Positions 59,671-64,000 of a stretch of DNA of 64,000 nt are shown here, one piece after another. The stretch is taken from NCBI GenBank assembly GCA_038373865.1, contig JAXGGA010002290.1, positions 1-64,000 of the forward strand, given 5' to 3'. Positions within the stretch are counted from its first letter, which is position 1; the number at the start of each line of letters is the position of its first letter. The notes beneath the pieces were generated by a model. It worked only from the letters and a program-made list of their open reading frames with translations. It made no database searches and had not been told where the DNA came from. The stretch is from Uloborus plumipes. Taxonomy: Eukaryota; Arthropoda; Arachnida; Araneae; Uloboridae. The position numbers and the translations under genes were made by a program.

Positions 59671-60650
59671 GTCATTTGAACTTATACTTATTCTATTATA
59701 CTTCGCATTGACGATTCTAGTCTCATTGAAGTTGATGTTAAAATGAATTCAGTAAATTATATCCATCGTGGTTCGGTCAAAGAGAGATGGGAATTTGTTA
59801 TCTTAAATATGAAGTCATCAACTGGAAGATGCAATTTTTTCTTTGCAATTGATAAATAAGATTTGAATTGAATTGTGTTTCTTTCGTTCTGTCTGCATTG
59901 ACTTCAGATGTTTAAAAACTTATTCTAATCGCACTGAAATGACGCAGAAATCATATAAATAAATTAAATTTATTGTGGTTCAAACGAAGTAAGATTATGG
60001 ATACTTGTTCCCATAAATATGAACCGGATGCAACCACCATCTAGAAACTCTATTGTTTTTTTTTTTTTTTTTGAATGAGAAATATATCACTTTTTATTTA
60101 TTTATTGATTTAATTTTAGTATTAATTCATTTATTTATTTATTTATTTATTTATTTAATTTTGAAATTTATTTTTTTATTTATTTTCATTTATTTTGTAT
60201 TTATTTATTTATGTCTTTTTATTTTTACTTATTTATTTATTTATATTTATTTATTCATTTATTTATTTATTCATTTATTCGTTTATTTTTTGAAAAATTA
60301 CTAAGTTTTAAAACAATGGCTATACTTTCAAAGAACCATTAATGTTTCCACATTAACTTTTGCTTTGCTTATATTAATTATAGAGACCATTTTAAAGTAC
60401 CGAAACGAAAATTTGAGGAGATGTTTTTAAGAGGATTTTTTCCTCTATTTGGAATCCGTAATAACTTATAAATTTCACTGATAGTGTTATAAGCTAACTA
60501 CAATGTCATTAGCAACTTAAACGAAGTTTTGATACAGTAATTTTAATCAAAGACTCAATAAATTTAAGCTTATGAATTACCAGTAAATTAATTACATTAT
60601 TAGTTTATTTGACTAGAATAATCACGATGAATAAAATTAGCAGTGAGTAC
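59671..60650. other. Intergenic DNA with long TTTA-type low-complexity tract
   Basis: 60090-60295 is a TTTA/ATTT-rich tract. The Leu/Ile/Phe-rich frame across it (60053-60304) is an artefact. No gene recognised. Confidence 0.75.
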
Positions 60651-60653
60651 ATA

Positions 60654-62082
60654 CACTGGCGGAAAAAAAAAATCCCAACACCAAGAAAGACTTGTATTAG
60701 ATAAACGAAATTTGGTAGGCGTGTTTATACAACTGAAAGCTGACATCGATTGAAATTTCGTGCTCCGCGCATAAGTGTGGCGCAGCTGGCGTCACTCAGA
60801 ACATGCAAATAAGTCTTGTTTTAAAAGCGTGTTGTGAAGCTCGTATGTATTATTTTTCCGTGAAATTGGACGAATTGCGTTCATGTTAGCCAGGAATACC
60901 TTTTAAGAAAACGAAGAAGCCATTATCAACAGCTCACCGAGTTTAAACGAGGTCGTACAAATTGGCTACGAGAAGGTTGATTCTCATTTCGCAATATTGC
61001 AGAAAGACTTGGGTGGGAGTTTCCACCATGCATGATTATTGGAAGTTATGGGCAAGGGATGGTACTACCTCAAGAAGATCGAGTTCCGAGCTGCCACGTG
61101 GCACGACTGAGAAGAAAGATCGACGAATCTTGCGTACGGCTGTGGCGCATCGTACTGCATCTGCGGCTGACATTCGAGCTGCAGTTGGTACCGTCGTGAC
61201 CCAAGGAACGGTAAGAAACTGTTTACTTCAAGGACAGCTCCGAGCCAGGCAGCCTGTAGCCGGTATTCCATTGACTGCAAACCATTGCCTTTTCCGACGG
61301 CAGTGGTGCCACGACAGAGCTCACTGGAGGTCGGAGTGGAGATCTGTTGTAATTTTTGATGAAAACAGATTCTGAATTAGTGCCAGTGGTGGCTGTATAT
61401 TGGTCAGAAGGAGGTCAGGGGACCGCCTGCATCCAAGCGGTCTACGGCCTAGACACACGGGACACACACCTGGAGTTATGGTCTCTGGAGCAATTTCCTA
61501 CTACAGCAGAAGCACTCTTGTGGTTATCCCAAACTCACTGACTGAAAATTTGTCGTCAGTCTGTTAATTTAACCAGTAGCACAGCCCTTCATGAGTAGCA
61601 TTCAAGGGGGCGTTTTCCAACCGGATAACGCTCGCCTTCACATCGCTGCTGTTACGCAATGTGCTCTACAGAGTGCTGACATGTTACCATGACCTGCAAA
61701 ATCACCAGGTCTGTCTCCAATTGATAACGTATGGGATATCATGGGATGGCACCTCGAGTATCATCCACAGTCAGCAATGACGGTCCTATTATTGACACAG
61801 CAAGTGCAACAAGCATGGAACTTCATACCACAAAGTGACATTCGGCACCTGTATGACATAATGCATGCACGCTTGCAGGCTTGCCTTCAAAGTTCTGAAG
61901 GTTACACCCTCTATTAAATTAACATAATTTCACATTTGCACAGCATTTTCTTGAGCTTAAATTAGCCAGTGATCTTGTACATTTAATCAATTAAACATGT
62001 TAACCAGACAATTGTATTACCCAAATTTCATTACTCTACGGCAATTTTGTCTTGGTGTTAGGATTTTTTTTTTCCGCCAGTG
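60654..62082 (+). mobile_element. Tc1-like element with decayed transposase
   Basis: A 1429-bp element with ~32-bp inverted repeats (CACTGGCGGAAAAAAAAAAT at the left, its complement at the right, one mismatch seen) and TA at both ends (60652-60653, 62083-62084). Ends are well kept while the gene is broken. Confidence 0.92.
60915..61916 (+). pseudogene. Tc1-type transposase pseudogene
   Basis: The N-terminal part (60915-61375) retains Gln-Gln-Leu-Thr-Glu-Phe-Lys-Arg-Gly, then an in-frame stop and a frame change. The frame 60962-61375 carries an Arg-Thr-Ala-Val-Ala-His-Arg-Thr-Ala-Ser-Ala block and ends at Phe-Asp-Glu-Asn-Arg-Phe, the first catalytic Asp region (Ser of DES replaced by Asn). 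The C-terminal part (about 61611-61916) has Gln-Pro-Asp-Asn-Ala-Arg with the second Asp, a stop in the following segment, and Ser-Pro-Ile-Asp-Asn-Val-Trp where Glu is expected, so the third catalytic residue is substituted. It ends at TAA 61914. Non-functional. Confidence 0.88.
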
Positions 62083-62084
62083 TA

Positions 62085-63963
<1,879 letters not shown>

Positions 63964-64000
63964 GTGCATATACTTTTAATGGTGGAACAAAAAGAAAAGC

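Noticed and set aside
60053..60304. Hydrophobic Leu/Ile/Phe-rich frame resembling a membrane protein
   Set aside because: It is a TTTA-type low-complexity tract; composition explains the residues.

Overview
The window looks like repeat-dominated, AT-rich nuclear DNA from an animal, most plausibly an arthropod. I lean towards a chelicerate such as a spider, because the transposon mix (several Tc1/mariner lineages, hAT derivatives, a tRNA-headed SINE, a Ty3/gypsy element) reads that way, but this is inference and no host gene here settles it. There are no operons, no bacterial-style ribosome binding sites and no rRNA, functional tRNA or CRISPR array. Nearly every long open frame belongs to a transposable element. 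Most shorter frames are chance readings of A/T tracts, microsatellites or repeats.

Layout. 0-10 kb: a 1.25-kb TA-flanked element with 27+ bp terminal inverted repeats (214-1464), a pogo/Tigger-like MITE (1823-1993), a possible hAT-like G-rich repeat (2425-2603), an old tandem duplication (3.59-5.12 kb) with a MITE in only its first copy, then AT-rich DNA ending in a CpG-rich patch with CRE, E-box and TATA-like motifs (9.63-9.87 kb). 10-28 kb: more TA-flanked elements (10285, 13274-14771, 23366-24286), mariner remains (16966), a near-perfect 646-bp fold-back element (21568-22213), a 160-bp AT microsatellite, and a pair of repeat dimers in opposite orientation (10.9-11.5 and 25.8-26.9 kb).

28298-38353 holds the centrepiece: a 10-kb Ty3/gypsy LTR retrotransposon on the minus strand. 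It has almost identical 1096-bp LTRs, a 5-bp target duplication (CATGG), a primer binding site, gag, protease, reverse transcriptase, RNase H and integrase. Gag and pol are linked by a textbook -1 frameshift signal (TTTAAAC directly before the gag stop, with a possible 7-bp stem 7 nt downstream). Two further one-base frame breaks, in gag and in integrase, suggest this copy is defective. A 2-kb DNA transposon with a decayed gene sits inside it near its 3' LTR.

38-64 kb: mariner remains (39411-40169), a hAT MITE with a perfect 8-bp duplication (43932-44106), a second large fold-back element (46889-47823), and a three-level nest at 49.46-51.95 kb in which a complete Tc1/mariner element (intact transposase, DD36E spacing) lies in a hAT element, which lies in a tRNA-derived SINE. 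Beyond it are four copies of a palindrome-rich MITE family (52.5-57.9 kb), a decayed Tc1-like element (60654-62082) and a 136-bp AT microsatellite at the right edge.

Host coding content is at best marginal. Three short stretches look exon-like (15.47 kb, 45.5 kb minus strand, 57.3 kb) but none was recognised. The most interesting structural theme is a set of TA-flanked elements whose terminal motif is different in each family but is always repeated inside the element.
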